Assembly: GCF_022352055.1 (NCBI RefSeq)
Contig: NZ_JAKRWM010000004.1
Location: 434,001 to 498,000 of the forward strand
Direction of reading: 5' to 3'
DNA from: Cohnella mopanensis
Lineage (GTDB): Bacteria; Bacillota; Bacilli; Paenibacillales; Paenibacillaceae
Length of the DNA: 64,000 bases
In this document: positions 8,547 through 16,700 of the stretch, piece after piece
How the letters are laid out: each line of letters starts with the position of its first letter
Position numbering within the stretch: position 1 is the stretch's first letter
The notes under the pieces: generated by a model
Told to the model about the DNA's origin: nothing
Database searches by the model: none
Seen by the model: the letters and a program-made list of their open reading frames with translations, nothing else
Made by a program: the position numbers and the translations under genes

Positions 8547-8758
8547 GACCGATGCCTCCTATCAGAAGCGGTTGCGGTTTTAAGATTAACTCTATCACAT
8601 TCGCCGATTTCTAACACCGCAATTTTCCATGGATAGAACCGAAAGAGGGGAGCGTGGAAACCGAAATATTTTTGCGCGACCGCATCCGATCTTTTCGGTG
8701 AAAGGGAAGATAGAGCCATGCTACCGTTAAAGAAAAGCTAGAGAGACGGGGATCGGAC

Positions 8759-9877
8759 ATGCGAATTTATTACTTGGATCGGCTGAAGCTGTTTATGACC
8801 GTATTGGTTATCCTTCATCATGCGGCCATTACATATGGGGGAGCTGGGAGCTGGTATTATTACGAACAACACGACAATGATCTGATCGATGTGCTGCTGT
8901 CCCTTTTTACGATAGTGAACCAATCTTTTTTTATGGGCTTGTTCTTCTTTATTTCCGGGTATATGACGCCAGCTTCTTATGACCGCAAGAAGGGAATTCG
9001 GTTTATGAGAGATAGGCTGATCCGGTTAGGTATTCCTATTCTTGTATTTATGATAGTTGCGGATCCTTTACTGAGGTATGTTGCCACGGGTTATAACGGA
9101 TCGATAGGGGACTACTTCGCGACAAAGGTAATGGCTCATCCGTTTCTTGGACTGACGGAATTCCATGCAGGGCCATTGTGGTATCTTGTCACGCTTCTTT
9201 TGTTTTCCGCTGGTTATGCCTGCTTCAGAGGGTTAACGAGAGGAAGAAGCCTAGGGCATCCGTTTCCGCTGACATCCAGAATCATCGTGGGTTATCTCGC
9301 GGCCGTTATTATTGCCAACTATCTCGTTCGTATGGTTATCCCTGTGGGGGAAACGGTTTTATCCTTACAATTAGCCTATTTTCCTGCTTACATTGGTTTA
9401 TTCATGGGAGGCATTGCCGCTTATCGCGGGAAATGGCTTGAGAGCTTATCCGAGAGCCTGTTTCGGAGGTGGAGAGTCGTTTCGATCCTTCTGATTATTA
9501 GCCTACCGATCGGCTTTATTGTAGGAGGGGCATTAAGTGAAGGCACCTCATCATTCGAGGGAGGTCTCACATGGCAATCGGCGTTCTATTCGGCGGTTGA
9601 TCCGATATTGGGGATTGGGTTGTCGTACGTGTTGCTGGCATGGTTTCACAAACGCTGGAATCAGTCTCCTACAGGGTCGTTCTTGTGGTTGTCCAACAAC
9701 GCTCTTCTTGTCTACATTATCCACGCGATCGTATTGACCTTCGTTAGCTATGGTCTTCGGCATCTAGTTTGGCATCCACTGCTTAAGTTCGTTCTCGCCT
9801 CCTGTATAGTCGTGCCGCTTTGTTTCGCGATTGCTTGGTCGATCAGGCGAATACCTGGCGTGAGAAAAGTGGTTTAA
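8759..9877 (+). CDS. Acyltransferase family 3 membrane protein (MdoC/OpgC-like)
   Basis: A 372-residue polytopic protein with about ten membrane helices. It opens with YYLDRLKLFMTVLVILHHAA, the acyltransferase-3 signature with the conserved His pair in ILHHAAITYGG. Other family features are MGLFFFISGYMTP, RDRLIRLGIPIL and GPLWYLVTLLLFS. The nearest named relatives are the glucan-succinylating OpgC/MdoC type, but many family members modify other surface glycans or lipids, so the acceptor is open. It appears to be a single-gene transcript, ended by a strong bidirectional terminator. Confidence 0.88.
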   Translation: MRIYYLDRLKLFMTVLVILHHAAITYGGAGSWYYYEQHDNDLIDVLLSLFTIVNQSFFMGLFFFISGYMTPASYDRKKGIRFMRDRLIRLGIPILVFMIVADPLLRYVATGYNGSIGDYFATKVMAHPFLGLTEFHAGPLWYLVTLLLFSAGYACFRGLTRGRSLGHPFPLTSRIIVGYLAAVIIANYLVRMVIPVGETVLSLQLAYFPAYIGLFMGGIAAYRGKWLESLSESLFRRWRVVSILLIISLPIGFIVGGALSEGTSSFEGGLTWQSAFYSAVDPILGIGLSYVLLAWFHKRWNQSPTGSFLWLSNNALLVYIIHAIVLTFVSYGLRHLVWHPLLKFVLASCIVVPLCFAIAWSIRRIPGVRKVV

Positions 9878-9882
9878 CGAAA

Positions 9883-9924
9883 AAGGGCCTTTAAGCGAAG
9901 GAAGAAGCTCGCTTAAAGGCCCTT
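9883..9924. terminator. Bidirectional terminator
   Basis: A perfect 16-bp stem (AAGGGCCTTTAAGCGA at 9883-9898 with its complement at 9909-9924) with a 10-base loop lies between the convergent acyltransferase and DsbA-like genes. A-rich and T-rich flanks make it usable from both sides. Confidence 0.9.
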
Positions 9925-9943
9925 ATCATTTTCATTGGTCGGA

Positions 9944-10579
9944 TTAGCTTTCTTGAGAGATTTTCTTGAACGCCTCGATAAATTGGGCGGACGGGTAAGC
10001 GCCGGAAAGCGCGTATTTGTTGTTGATTATGAAGAACGGAACTCCGGTAATGCCGATGGCTTTGGCCGATTCCATGTCTTGCTCGACGGTATCGAGGCCT
10101 TGACCTTCATCCAGCAGTCGTTTCGCTTCTTCGGCATCGAGGCCCAATTCCGCGGCAATCTCTAGAAGGACGTCAAGCTTCGCGATATCTTTTCCATCCT
10201 CGAAATAAGCTTTCATAACCGCATCGATCCAGTAAACCTCGTCCTCTTCGGGAAGCATTGCCGTAATCCGATGCGCCAGCACGGTATTCGGCATGCGTTC
10301 GACTTTGTCGAAGTTGAAGGTTACGTCTACGGCGGCTCCCGCTTCGGTAACCCGCTGCAGCATCGGCCGGAAGCGTTCGGCTCCTCCCATTTTTTTCTCC
10401 ATTACGCTGTTGAAAGGCAGGCCATCCGGCGGCAAAGTAGGATCCAGTTGATAGGCGTGATAACTTACTTCAACCGTTTGACCGGTTTGTTCTAGCCACG
10501 TCTCGATCGCGTCGCTCATATTTTTTTTGCCGATCCGGCACCAAGGGCACACCATATCGGAATAGACATCGATTTTCAT
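9944..10579 (-). CDS. DsbA-family oxidoreductase (FrnE-like)
   Basis: A 211-residue thioredoxin-fold protein with the active site CPWC at Cys11-Cys14 (SDMVCPWCRIGKK). A helical insertion and a C-terminal VPFFIINNKYALSGAYP segment carry the conserved cis-Pro (GITGVPF) typical of FrnE/2-hydroxychromene isomerase-like DsbA proteins. It has no signal peptide and is cytosolic. The ATG at 10579 is preceded by GGAGAGGG; an earlier TTG start at 10606 would include that site. Relatives act as disulfide oxidoreductases or polyketide tailoring enzymes; without a partner gene the role is probably general thiol redox. Confidence 0.9.
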   Translation of the reverse strand: MKIDVYSDMVCPWCRIGKKNMSDAIETWLEQTGQTVEVSYHAYQLDPTLPPDGLPFNSVMEKKMGGAERFRPMLQRVTEAGAAVDVTFNFDKVERMPNTVLAHRITAMLPEEDEVYWIDAVMKAYFEDGKDIAKLDVLLEIAAELGLDAEEAKRLLDEGQGLDTVEQDMESAKAIGITGVPFFIINNKYALSGAYPSAQFIEAFKKISQES

Positions 10580-10742
10580 TCGTCGTTCCCTCTCCTTCGT
10601 TGTCAATCATCTGTGTTCTTAGTATGGCAGACTGAGTGGCGGCATTCAATGTTTGTAGAGGAACGGAAGCCTGGCTTTTTGAACCTTAGCGATCATGGTA
10701 AAATGTGAAAAAGATAAACGGGCGTATAGAGGAGGTTCTAAA

Positions 10743-11570
10743 GTGCCATTAAATATAGACTCGACGGTGGAATTGTTGAACGGCATAGAAATGCCGCGCC
10801 TTGGACTCGGCGTGTGGCGCGCCAAAGATGGGCAAGAAACGGAGAGTGCCGTGCTTGCCGCTTTGAAGTCGGGCTACCGAAGCATTGATACGGCTTCGAT
10901 GTATGAGAATGAGCAGGGGGTAGGCCGCGCCATTCGAGCTTCCGGCCTTCCGCGAGAGCAAATTTTCGTTACGACCAAGGTTTGGAACGCCGAGCAAGGC
11001 TACGATACTACGCTTAAAGCATTCCGAAGCAGCCTTGAGCGGCTAGATACGGATTATGCGGATTTATATTTGATTCATTGGCCGGTTGCGGGTAAATATA
11101 AAGAAACTTACCGCGCACTGGAGGAGTTGTACGACCAAGGGCTCGTCCGCGCGATCGGCGTTAGCAATTTCCATATCCATCATCTCGACGACTTGATGGG
11201 AAGCTGCCGGATCAAACCGATGGTTAATCAAGTGGAGATGCATCCGCTTCTCACGCAGAAGAAGCTGTTCGCCTTCTGCCGCAAGGAGGGCATCCAGTTG
11301 GAATCGTGGCGTCCGCTTATGCAGGGGCGGCTAGAGCTGCCATTGATCGATGAATTAGCAACAAAGTATGGTAAAACCCCGGCGCAGATTGTTCTCAGAT
11401 GGCATTTGCAGCTAGGCGTAGTAACGATTCCGAAGTCGGTACGGGAAAGCCGGATCGTCGAGAACTCCCAGTTGTACGATTTCGCGCTGGAGCCGGAAGA
11501 TATGGTGCGTATCGATGCGTTGAATGAGAATCATCGCTTCGGCGCGGATCCGGACCACTTCAATTTCTAG
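10743..11570 (+). CDS. Aldo/keto reductase
   Basis: A 275-residue NADPH-dependent aldo/keto reductase. The catalytic tetrad is visible: Asp and Tyr in SIDTASMYENE, Lys in TTKVWN and His in YLIHWP. The cofactor loop contains TIPKSVRESRIVEN, and GVSNFHIHHL is also standard. The GTG at 10743 follows AGGAGG by 6 bp; an upstream ATG at 10695 in frame would give an unusual charged extension and is rejected. Length fits the YtbE/YvgN-type enzymes that reduce small aldehydes. An Rrf2 regulator gene follows about 100 bp downstream on its own promoter. Confidence 0.92.
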   Translation: MPLNIDSTVELLNGIEMPRLGLGVWRAKDGQETESAVLAALKSGYRSIDTASMYENEQGVGRAIRASGLPREQIFVTTKVWNAEQGYDTTLKAFRSSLERLDTDYADLYLIHWPVAGKYKETYRALEELYDQGLVRAIGVSNFHIHHLDDLMGSCRIKPMVNQVEMHPLLTQKKLFAFCRKEGIQLESWRPLMQGRLELPLIDELATKYGKTPAQIVLRWHLQLGVVTIPKSVRESRIVENSQLYDFALEPEDMVRIDALNENHRFGADPDHFNF

Positions 11571-11615
11571 CATAAAAGCACGCCGGAATTGAAATACTAC
11601 ATAACGTGTTGCCCC

Positions 11616-11644
11616 TTGACAACAACAACTGTAATTGATATTAT
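11616..11644 (+). promoter_or_regulatory. Sigma-A promoter of the Rrf2 regulator gene
   Basis: A perfect TTGACA -35 box (11616-11621), a 17-bp spacer and a TATTAT -10 box (11639-11644, five of six) make this one of the best promoters in the window. The -10 box lies inside an inverted repeat. Confidence 0.88.
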
Positions 11645-11650
11645 TACAGT
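11628..11650. promoter_or_regulatory. Palindromic operator overlapping the Rrf2 promoter
   Basis: ACTGTAAT (11628-11635) and ATTACAGT (11643-11650) form a perfect inverted repeat with a 7-base spacer. It covers the end of the spacer and the -10 box, where a bound repressor would block RNA polymerase. The size and symmetry suit a dimeric Rrf2 regulator, so autorepression is likely. Confidence 0.78.
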
Positions 11651-11672
11651 AATCATCAGGGAGGCTAAGTGC

Positions 11673-12098
11673 ATGAACAGTGAATTCGTCATAGCTGTAC
11701 ACAGCCTTGTGCTTCTGGCACATCGACCCGATGGGATGGCTTCGAGCGAGGAGATCGCATCCAACGTTTGTACTAACCCCGTTCGCGTCCGCAAGGTAAT
11801 GAGTTGCCTGCGTAAGAACGGATTCGTGGATACGCGGGAAGGCTCCGGGGGCGGTTACCGTTTATCCCAGGAACCGAGCGAAGTGACTCTGGCCGATGTC
11901 TATAGGGCTATGGCTTCAGGCTCATTAGCGCCAAGCTGGTGCAGCGGGGATCCTGAGTCGGATTGCTTGGTGGGTTCGAATATGGCGGACGTCATGAATG
12001 CCGTGTTCTGCGGAGCGGATCAGCAGTTGGAGTCTTATTTCGAATCGATTACGATCGGATCGATGTTATCTAGGCTTACGGCTAAGGCTCGAGCTTAG
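11673..12098 (+). CDS. Rrf2-family transcriptional regulator (YwnA-like)
   Basis: A 142-residue Rrf2 regulator with an N-terminal winged helix (SSEEIASNVCTNPVRVRKVM) and the wing motif GSGGGYRLS. Cys residues occur in CTNP, SCLRK, SWCSGDPESDC and FCGA, so thiol or metal sensing is possible, but they do not match the three-Cys iron-sulfur pattern of IscR/NsrR. Overall layout is closest to B. subtilis YwnA. The ATG at 11673 follows GGGAGG. A thioredoxin gene begins 93 bp downstream, consistent with a redox role, and a palindrome in the promoter suggests autoregulation. Confidence 0.88.
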   Translation: MNSEFVIAVHSLVLLAHRPDGMASSEEIASNVCTNPVRVRKVMSCLRKNGFVDTREGSGGGYRLSQEPSEVTLADVYRAMASGSLAPSWCSGDPESDCLVGSNMADVMNAVFCGADQQLESYFESITIGSMLSRLTAKARA

Positions 12099-12191
12099 AG
12101 GACAAGTATGGCATGGGGTGGAGCGGGTATTGATGTGCCCGATCATCATAGGTTTAATCCATTATTCCACTTACGATAGGAGAGATGTTCT

Positions 12192-12503
12192 ATGGCAGTT
12201 GCAATTACGAAAGACAATTTCACTGAGAACGTAGCGCAAGGCGTATCCTTGCTTGATTTCTGGGCCCCTTGGTGCGGACCTTGCAAAATGCAGCTTCCGA
12301 TCGTGGAAGAGCTTTCCGAAGAATTGAAAGGCACGGCGACGATCGCGAAAGTCAACGTTGACGAAGAGCCTGAGCTCGCTAGCCAATTCGGCGTTATGAG
12401 CATTCCGACGCTGATCCTGTTCAAGGACGGCCAACCGGTTGACAAGCTTGTCGGCTTGCAAAGCAAAGAGTCCCTGAAAGCGAAAATCCAGAACCACATG
12501 TAA
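12192..12503 (+). CDS. trxA: Thioredoxin
   Basis: A 103-residue single-domain thioredoxin with the WCGPC active site at Cys28-Cys31 (FWAPWCGPCKM), the buried Asp22 and the cis-Pro loop SIPTLILF. It reduces cytosolic protein disulfides using thioredoxin reductase. Length is normal. GGAGAG lies upstream of the ATG. It follows an Rrf2 regulator gene in the same direction without a terminator between them, so co-transcription is possible. The organism probably has another trxA elsewhere; whether this is the main thioredoxin cannot be decided here. Confidence 0.92.
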   Translation: MAVAITKDNFTENVAQGVSLLDFWAPWCGPCKMQLPIVEELSEELKGTATIAKVNVDEEPELASQFGVMSIPTLILFKDGQPVDKLVGLQSKESLKAKIQNHM

Positions 12504-12515
12504 GCATAAGAGAAG

Positions 12516-12558
12516 AGCGCCGTAAACCGTCTTTCGAGACGTTCGCGGTGCTTTTTTT
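12516..12558 (+). terminator. Terminator after the thioredoxin gene
   Basis: AGCGCCG pairs with CGGTGCT and an inner CGTCT-TTCG-AGACG hairpin completes the stem, followed by a run of seven T residues. Confidence 0.88.
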
Positions 12559-12613
12559 ATGTTTTCTGTTGGTAACCTGTTGCAAATGGAATGAAATCAT
12601 GATAATCTTCTTA

Positions 12614-12643
12614 TTGACCGAGTGACCAAAAATGAAATATAGT
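12614..12643 (+). promoter_or_regulatory. Promoter of the TetR regulator gene
   Basis: TTGACC (12614-12619), an 18-bp spacer and TATAGT (12638-12643). The spacer and -10 box lie within the TetR-type operator at 12623-12647. Confidence 0.7.
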
Positions 12644-12647
12644 CATA
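12623..12647. promoter_or_regulatory. TetR-type operator, copy 1
   Basis: A 25-bp site beginning TGACCAAA and ending AGTCATA, with TGAC/GTCA as inverted half sites. It covers the -10 region of the regulator gene. A second site of exactly the same length, with the same first 8 and last 7 bases, lies before the yhgE-like gene at 13297-13321. Confidence 0.75.
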
Positions 12648-12678
12648 TAGTCAGTTTTAGAGGGAAGGAGTGGTGAAG

Positions 12679-13254
12679 TTGTCCGTGGATCGGAGAAAAC
12701 TTATCGTAGATGCGGCATCTAAATCGTTCGCCTTGTTCGGATATAAAGCAACAACGATGGATCAGGTAGCTAAGCTTGCTAATGTGGGCAAAGGGACGAT
12801 CTATACTTTTTTCTCTAACAAGGAAGAGCTGTTCGACGAGATCATGAATCGATTGATTCAAGAGATGAAACTGGTGGCTGACGGGGAATATGACGCGAAT
12901 CGTTCCTTCTTCGATAATCTTAACCGGATTTTGTACAAAATTCTCGATTTTCGGGAGAAGCACCAGCTCGCGATGAAGATGGCTCACGAAGTAAGGGACA
13001 TGGGAACGCCTAAAGCTCTCGAAGGCTTGAACAAGCTGGAAGGCGCGATTCTCAGTTACATTCAAGTCAAGATTCAGACGGCGATCGATAAGCGGGAACT
13101 GAAGATTTGCGATCCTGAGGTGACGGCATTCGTCATGTTCAAGCTTTACTTGGCTTTGGCGTCGGAGTGGCAGCATTCCCATTCTCCGCTGGAGAAGGAG
13201 AAAATTACGGAGCTATTCCAACTGTACTTAATGCGCGGATTGGCCGAGGGGTAG
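12679..13254 (+). CDS. TetR-family transcriptional regulator (YhgD-like)
   Basis: A TetR regulator of about 191 residues with the helix-turn-helix at the N-terminus (YKATTMDQVAKLANVGKGTIYTFF) and a helical ligand domain (60-190). The TTG at 12679 is preferred because AAGGAG ends at 12670; GTG codons at 12670 and 12673 are in frame but too close to that site. It precedes a YhgE/Pip gene, the same pairing as yhgD-yhgE in B. subtilis. Matching 25-bp operators before both genes indicate autorepression and control of yhgE. The inducer is unknown. Confidence 0.88.
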   Translation: MSVDRRKLIVDAASKSFALFGYKATTMDQVAKLANVGKGTIYTFFSNKEELFDEIMNRLIQEMKLVADGEYDANRSFFDNLNRILYKILDFREKHQLAMKMAHEVRDMGTPKALEGLNKLEGAILSYIQVKIQTAIDKRELKICDPEVTAFVMFKLYLALASEWQHSHSPLEKEKITELFQLYLMRGLAEG

Positions 13255-13296
13255 TTGGCTAAGGTCTAAGGGTAGTCCGCTTTTTTTGCTCTAAAA

Positions 13297-13321
13297 TGAC
13301 CAAATGAACAAAGTAGTCATA
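13297..13321. promoter_or_regulatory. TetR-type operator, copy 2 (before yhgE)
   Basis: A 25-bp site beginning TGACCAAA and ending AGTCATA, matching the site at 12623-12647 at both ends with a divergent centre. It lies about 20 bp before the yhgE start codon, so the downstream gene probably has its own regulated promoter. Confidence 0.75.
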
Positions 13322-13340
13322 ACGTATAGGGGTGTAGGAG

Positions 13341-15362
13341 ATGAAAGGAATTAAGCAATTCGTGAAAGAAATGGCGGGCATTGGCCGCAATAAGAAGGTG
13401 TTAATTCCGGTAATTGCGGTATTGACGGTTCCGGTATTGTACGCAGCAATGTTCCTAGGAGCTTTCTGGGACCCGTATGGGAAAATGGATGATTTACCGG
13501 TTGCGGTCGTTAATTCGGATCAAGGGATGGTTTTCGAAGGCGAAACGCTGCATATTGGGGACGATTTCGTCGAGAAGCTTAAGGAAGGTAATAACTTTCA
13601 CTACAGCTTCGTAGATAAGGCGGCGGCGCAAGCGGGATTGAAAGACAATACGTATTATATGGCCATCGAGATTCCTGAAGATTTCTCGGAGAAGACGACG
13701 ACGCTCACATCGGAGCAACCAACGCCTGCGCAGATCGTATTCATGCCGAACGAGAGCTACAATTTCCTTGCTGCTCAAATCGGAAACACGGCTATCGAGA
13801 AAATGAAATCGGAGCTTAATAAAGAAGTAACCAAAGCTTATACTCACACGGTAATGGATCAGGTACAAACGCTTGCCGATGGATTGAATCAAGCGAGCAA
13901 TGGCGCTAGCGAAATTGCGTCGGGTACGGATAAAGCCAAGGACGGAGCAACGTTAATCGCGGAAAACCTGAGCAATCTGGCATCCGGTTCTCTAACGATG
14001 CAAGGCGGCGTGGATAAGCTGATTGCCGGAAGCGCGAAGCTGGACAAAGGCGCCTCCGAGTTAGCGCAAGGCAGCGGGTCGCTCGCGGACGGATTGTCGC
14101 AATTGTCGGATGCCGGCGGCAAATTGGAGCAAGGTGCCTTGCAAGCGAAGCAGGGAGCGTCCCAACTGAAAGCCGGGCTGTCGCAGTCGGCAGAGGGCGC
14201 GGTGAAGCTGGAAGCCGGCGCGAAAAGCGTTGCCGATGGACTTGAGCAATATGTGAATGCCCATCCCGAATTGAAAGAAGATGCCGCATTCCAACAGTTG
14301 ATTATGGCAAGCAAGCAGGTTGCCGGCGGAATCGGAGAGGCTAAGGTCGGTCAGGAGCAACTGTTGGCGGGTGCGACTAAACTAAACGGTGGAGCGGAGC
14401 AGCTTGCTGACGGATTGGTACAGTTCGGCAATCAATTAGATAAGGCTAGCGCGGCAAGCGTGAAAGTGGCTGCGGGGGCCGGACAACTGCACAAGGGTAC
14501 GACGGAGTTGAATCAAGGGCTTGGCAGTTTGTCTCAAGGCGTTAACGTATTAGTCGATGGTTCGGGTAAGTTGGATGTAGGTGCCCAGGAAATGACGGCA
14601 GGGTTATTGAAGCTGACGGACGGAACGGGCGAATTGTCCAGCAAGTTGAGCGAGGCTGCCGAGAAAACCGCAGGCCTCAATGCAGGGGACTCCTTCGTCG
14701 ATATGTTCGCCAGTCCGGTAGATCTTGACGTCGTCAAATCCACTGAAGTACCGAATTACGGAACGGGGTTCGCCCCTTACTTCCTCTCGTTAGGCTTGTT
14801 CGTTGGAGCTTTGCTCTTGACGATCGTCTATACGGTAAAGGAACCTGCGATTAAGCCGACGAGCGGTTGGAGCTGGTTCGTAGGGAAACTTCTTACTATG
14901 GTGTTCATAGGCGCGGTGCAGGCAATAATCGCCGATCTGGTCCTGCTATACGGGTTAGGATTAGAAGTGCAGAGCTTACCACTATTCTTCTTATTTACGA
15001 TAGTAACGAGTATTACGTTCATGGCGCTTATTCAGTTCTTGGTTACTGTGCTTCAGCATCCAGGTAGATTTATCGCGATCGTGATCCTCATTTTCCAACT
15101 GACGAGCTCGGCAGGAACATTCCCGCTGGAATTAATTCCGAATTGGCTGCAGAAAGCGAGCCTATGGTTCCCGATGACTTACTCGGTATCCGGTCTTAAG
15201 GCTGTCGTATCCAGCGGAGAGTATTCCTACGTGTGGGATAATGTATGGGTCTTGCTCGGCTTCGCGGGCTTGTTCATGGCGATGACTCTGACTTATTTCG
15301 TCATGGCCTATCGCAAAGAATATACGGGATCGCGTGACCAAGATCATGCGTTAACCGCATAA
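13341..15362 (+). CDS. yhgE: YhgE/Pip-family membrane protein (phage infection protein-like)
   Basis: A 673-residue membrane protein. One helix near residues 20-45 is followed by a large extracellular region (about 45-480) and five C-terminal helices (about 480-660) of ABC-2 type. The extracellular part holds many 'xxGxxxLxxG' helical repeats (for example SGSLADGLSQLSDAGGKLEQ), the YhgE coiled-coil signature. The family includes the lactococcal phage infection protein Pip and resembles type VII secretion accessory EsaA; its function is otherwise poorly known. AGGAG precedes the ATG. Control by the upstream TetR protein is inferred from shared operators. Confidence 0.9.
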   Translation: MKGIKQFVKEMAGIGRNKKVLIPVIAVLTVPVLYAAMFLGAFWDPYGKMDDLPVAVVNSDQGMVFEGETLHIGDDFVEKLKEGNNFHYSFVDKAAAQAGLKDNTYYMAIEIPEDFSEKTTTLTSEQPTPAQIVFMPNESYNFLAAQIGNTAIEKMKSELNKEVTKAYTHTVMDQVQTLADGLNQASNGASEIASGTDKAKDGATLIAENLSNLASGSLTMQGGVDKLIAGSAKLDKGASELAQGSGSLADGLSQLSDAGGKLEQGALQAKQGASQLKAGLSQSAEGAVKLEAGAKSVADGLEQYVNAHPELKEDAAFQQLIMASKQVAGGIGEAKVGQEQLLAGATKLNGGAEQLADGLVQFGNQLDKASAASVKVAAGAGQLHKGTTELNQGLGSLSQGVNVLVDGSGKLDVGAQEMTAGLLKLTDGTGELSSKLSEAAEKTAGLNAGDSFVDMFASPVDLDVVKSTEVPNYGTGFAPYFLSLGLFVGALLLTIVYTVKEPAIKPTSGWSWFVGKLLTMVFIGAVQAIIADLVLLYGLGLEVQSLPLFFLFTIVTSITFMALIQFLVTVLQHPGRFIAIVILIFQLTSSAGTFPLELIPNWLQKASLWFPMTYSVSGLKAVVSSGEYSYVWDNVWVLLGFAGLFMAMTLTYFVMAYRKEYTGSRDQDHALTA

Positions 15363-15376
15363 CGCTAGACAGAGTA

Positions 15377-15419
15377 AAAAAGGTTGAGCCGAGGATCATT
15401 CCTCCGGCTCAACCTTTTT
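15377..15419. terminator. Bidirectional terminator
   Basis: AAAAAGGTTGAGCCG (15377-15391) pairs with CGGCTCAACCTTTTT (15405-15419), extended by AGG/CCT. A and T tracts lie at the two ends, between the convergent yhgE and lipoprotein genes. Confidence 0.92.
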
Positions 15420-15430
15420 ATAATCAGCTG

Positions 15431-16153
15431 TTAGACCGCCCACTGCCCGTGCGCGATCGCGGCAAGCTTCCATTCGTCGTTCTTGGATACGAAGACGAGA
15501 ATCAAGCTCTGCCAATCCGTTCCTTCTAAGCTTTTATCGAAGCCTGGATAATGGAACTCCACGAAAGACGCTCCCGGATATGCCTCTGTTCCATTAAACA
15601 CGATATTCCCTTTGCTGATGATTTTATTGAAGCTTACGTTAGGGGCATTTCCGAAATCCTTGTTATATACGAATTGCTCGAAGTAGTCCCGGAACGAGAG
15701 CTCGATCGGGTCTCCTCTGCCATCATAAGTCCCCCAGAGTTGTTTCGTCGTGTCTTTAAAATCAGGGAGAGCATCGGCTTGGAAGACGAGGTCTGTTTGG
15801 GTATTGATATGGGGGTACGGTGAAAATCGCAAGCCAAGCTCCGAATCGATTAGTGGGGTTAGAGAAGTTAAGTCTCTTTCCCGCAAATATTCTACAACCT
15901 CTCGGGCGACCGTTTCTAGCTTGGCATCCGGGACGTTGGATGAATCGGGTGTTTGAGTATTGGATGGAACGAGCTCAGTTGGAGCAGGTGACTCGCTTCC
16001 CGTATTGACTGTAGTTTCAATCCCGAGGGATGAACCGGCGGATGGAAAAGCTTTAGGAGCATCGGTTGCTCCGTTTTTATTGGAAGCGGATCCGCAGCCA
16101 GACAACAGGAGAGCGAGAATAGCCGCACTCAATAGCGGGGTCATTCTACGCAC
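15431..16153 (-). CDS. Secreted lipoprotein of unknown function
   Basis: A 240-residue protein with a lipoprotein signal: MRRMTPLLSAAILALLLSGC, lipobox LLSGC with Cys20. A Ser/Thr/Pro-rich linker (about 25-70) precedes a folded domain of about 160 residues with LRFSPYPHINTQ and EDFVYNKDFG-like segments, ending in WKLAAIAHGQWAV. The last part resembles NTF2-like proteins of spore formers but I do not recognise the family with confidence. The GTG at 16153 follows AAGGAGG by 7 bp. It is monocistronic, ended by the shared terminator with yhgE. Confidence 0.8.
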   Translation of the reverse strand: MRRMTPLLSAAILALLLSGCGSASNKNGATDAPKAFPSAGSSLGIETTVNTGSESPAPTELVPSNTQTPDSSNVPDAKLETVAREVVEYLRERDLTSLTPLIDSELGLRFSPYPHINTQTDLVFQADALPDFKDTTKQLWGTYDGRGDPIELSFRDYFEQFVYNKDFGNAPNVSFNKIISKGNIVFNGTEAYPGASFVEFHYPGFDKSLEGTDWQSLILVFVSKNDEWKLAAIAHGQWAV

Positions 16154-16392
16154 GTAAATTCCTCCTTGCAGTGATGTAATTAGTTAGACGCAGAAGTCGC
16201 GAAGATGTTCCGGTGGAAAATGATGAGATTTGACTTTTATTCTTAAGGTTCAATGAAGTAGAGTCGGAAGCGGTACACGGACACCCTGACATTGGAGCAG
16301 GCCAACGATTCGGATGCGTGGGTGAAAGGTTAGCGTTAACGGGTTCACTCGCCCAAGAATGGGTAGCATAAGGAAGAGGACGGTTCATAAGA
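16154..16392. other. Non-coding stretch between the two lipoprotein genes
   Basis: Apart from the ribosome binding site of the minus-strand lipoprotein gene I see no gene, repeat or structured RNA. A 92-codon open frame on the minus strand (16146-16424) has no ribosome binding site and an unnatural Ser/Pro/Cys composition, and it runs through a terminator. Confidence 0.6.
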
Positions 16393-16456
16393 AAAAGCAG
16401 CCCGGATTTGCAGGCCGCCCTCATGGGGTGGTTGCCTGCGAATCCGGGCTGCTTTT
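16393..16456. terminator. Strong terminator after the 47-residue gene
   Basis: AAAAGCAGCCCGGATT on the left pairs with AATCCGGGCTGCTTTT on the right, continued by GCAGGC/GCCTGC, giving a stem of over 20 bp with one mismatch. Poly-A and poly-T ends make it work in either direction; on the minus strand it ends the small gene at 16483-16626. Confidence 0.9.
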
Positions 16457-16482
16457 GGGAGAGGCTGCTTGGGTAGGGGCGA

Positions 16483-16626
16483 TTAATCCGTTTCCTTCCT
16501 TATGGAAGGCACGGGAGCGACGGATTTGGTTGGCTCCAGCGTGTCGTTGACGAACGCCATGTCTTGGTTTTTTGCTTTCATGTTCGTAGTTCCTTTGTAG
16601 TTGCCTTTGTGCGATTTGTTTTCCAT
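16483..16626 (-). CDS. Small 47-residue protein of unknown function
   Basis: The minus strand encodes MENKSHKGNYKGTTNMKAKN and a further 27 residues ending IRKETD. AGAGGAGGGAGACCCC lies directly before the ATG, a strong ribosome binding site at good spacing, and a strong terminator follows the stop by 27 bp, so it looks like a complete single-gene unit. It is hydrophilic and Lys/Asn/Thr-rich with no membrane helix. I recognise no family; small acid-soluble or spore-associated peptides of similar composition occur in Paenibacillaceae, but that is only a guess. Confidence 0.65.
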   Translation of the reverse strand: MENKSHKGNYKGTTNMKAKNQDMAFVNDTLEPTKSVAPVPSIRKETD

Positions 16627-16700
16627 GGGGTCTCCCTCCTCTCTACGTCGTCATTGTGCGCAATCGCCTTTAACGTTATCCGCAAGGAGGTTCTTTCATT

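Noticed and set aside
16146-16424. A 92-codon open frame on the minus strand
   Set aside because: It has no ribosome binding site, overlaps the start of the lipoprotein gene and the large terminator, and its composition (Ser, Pro, Cys, Trp) is not protein-like.
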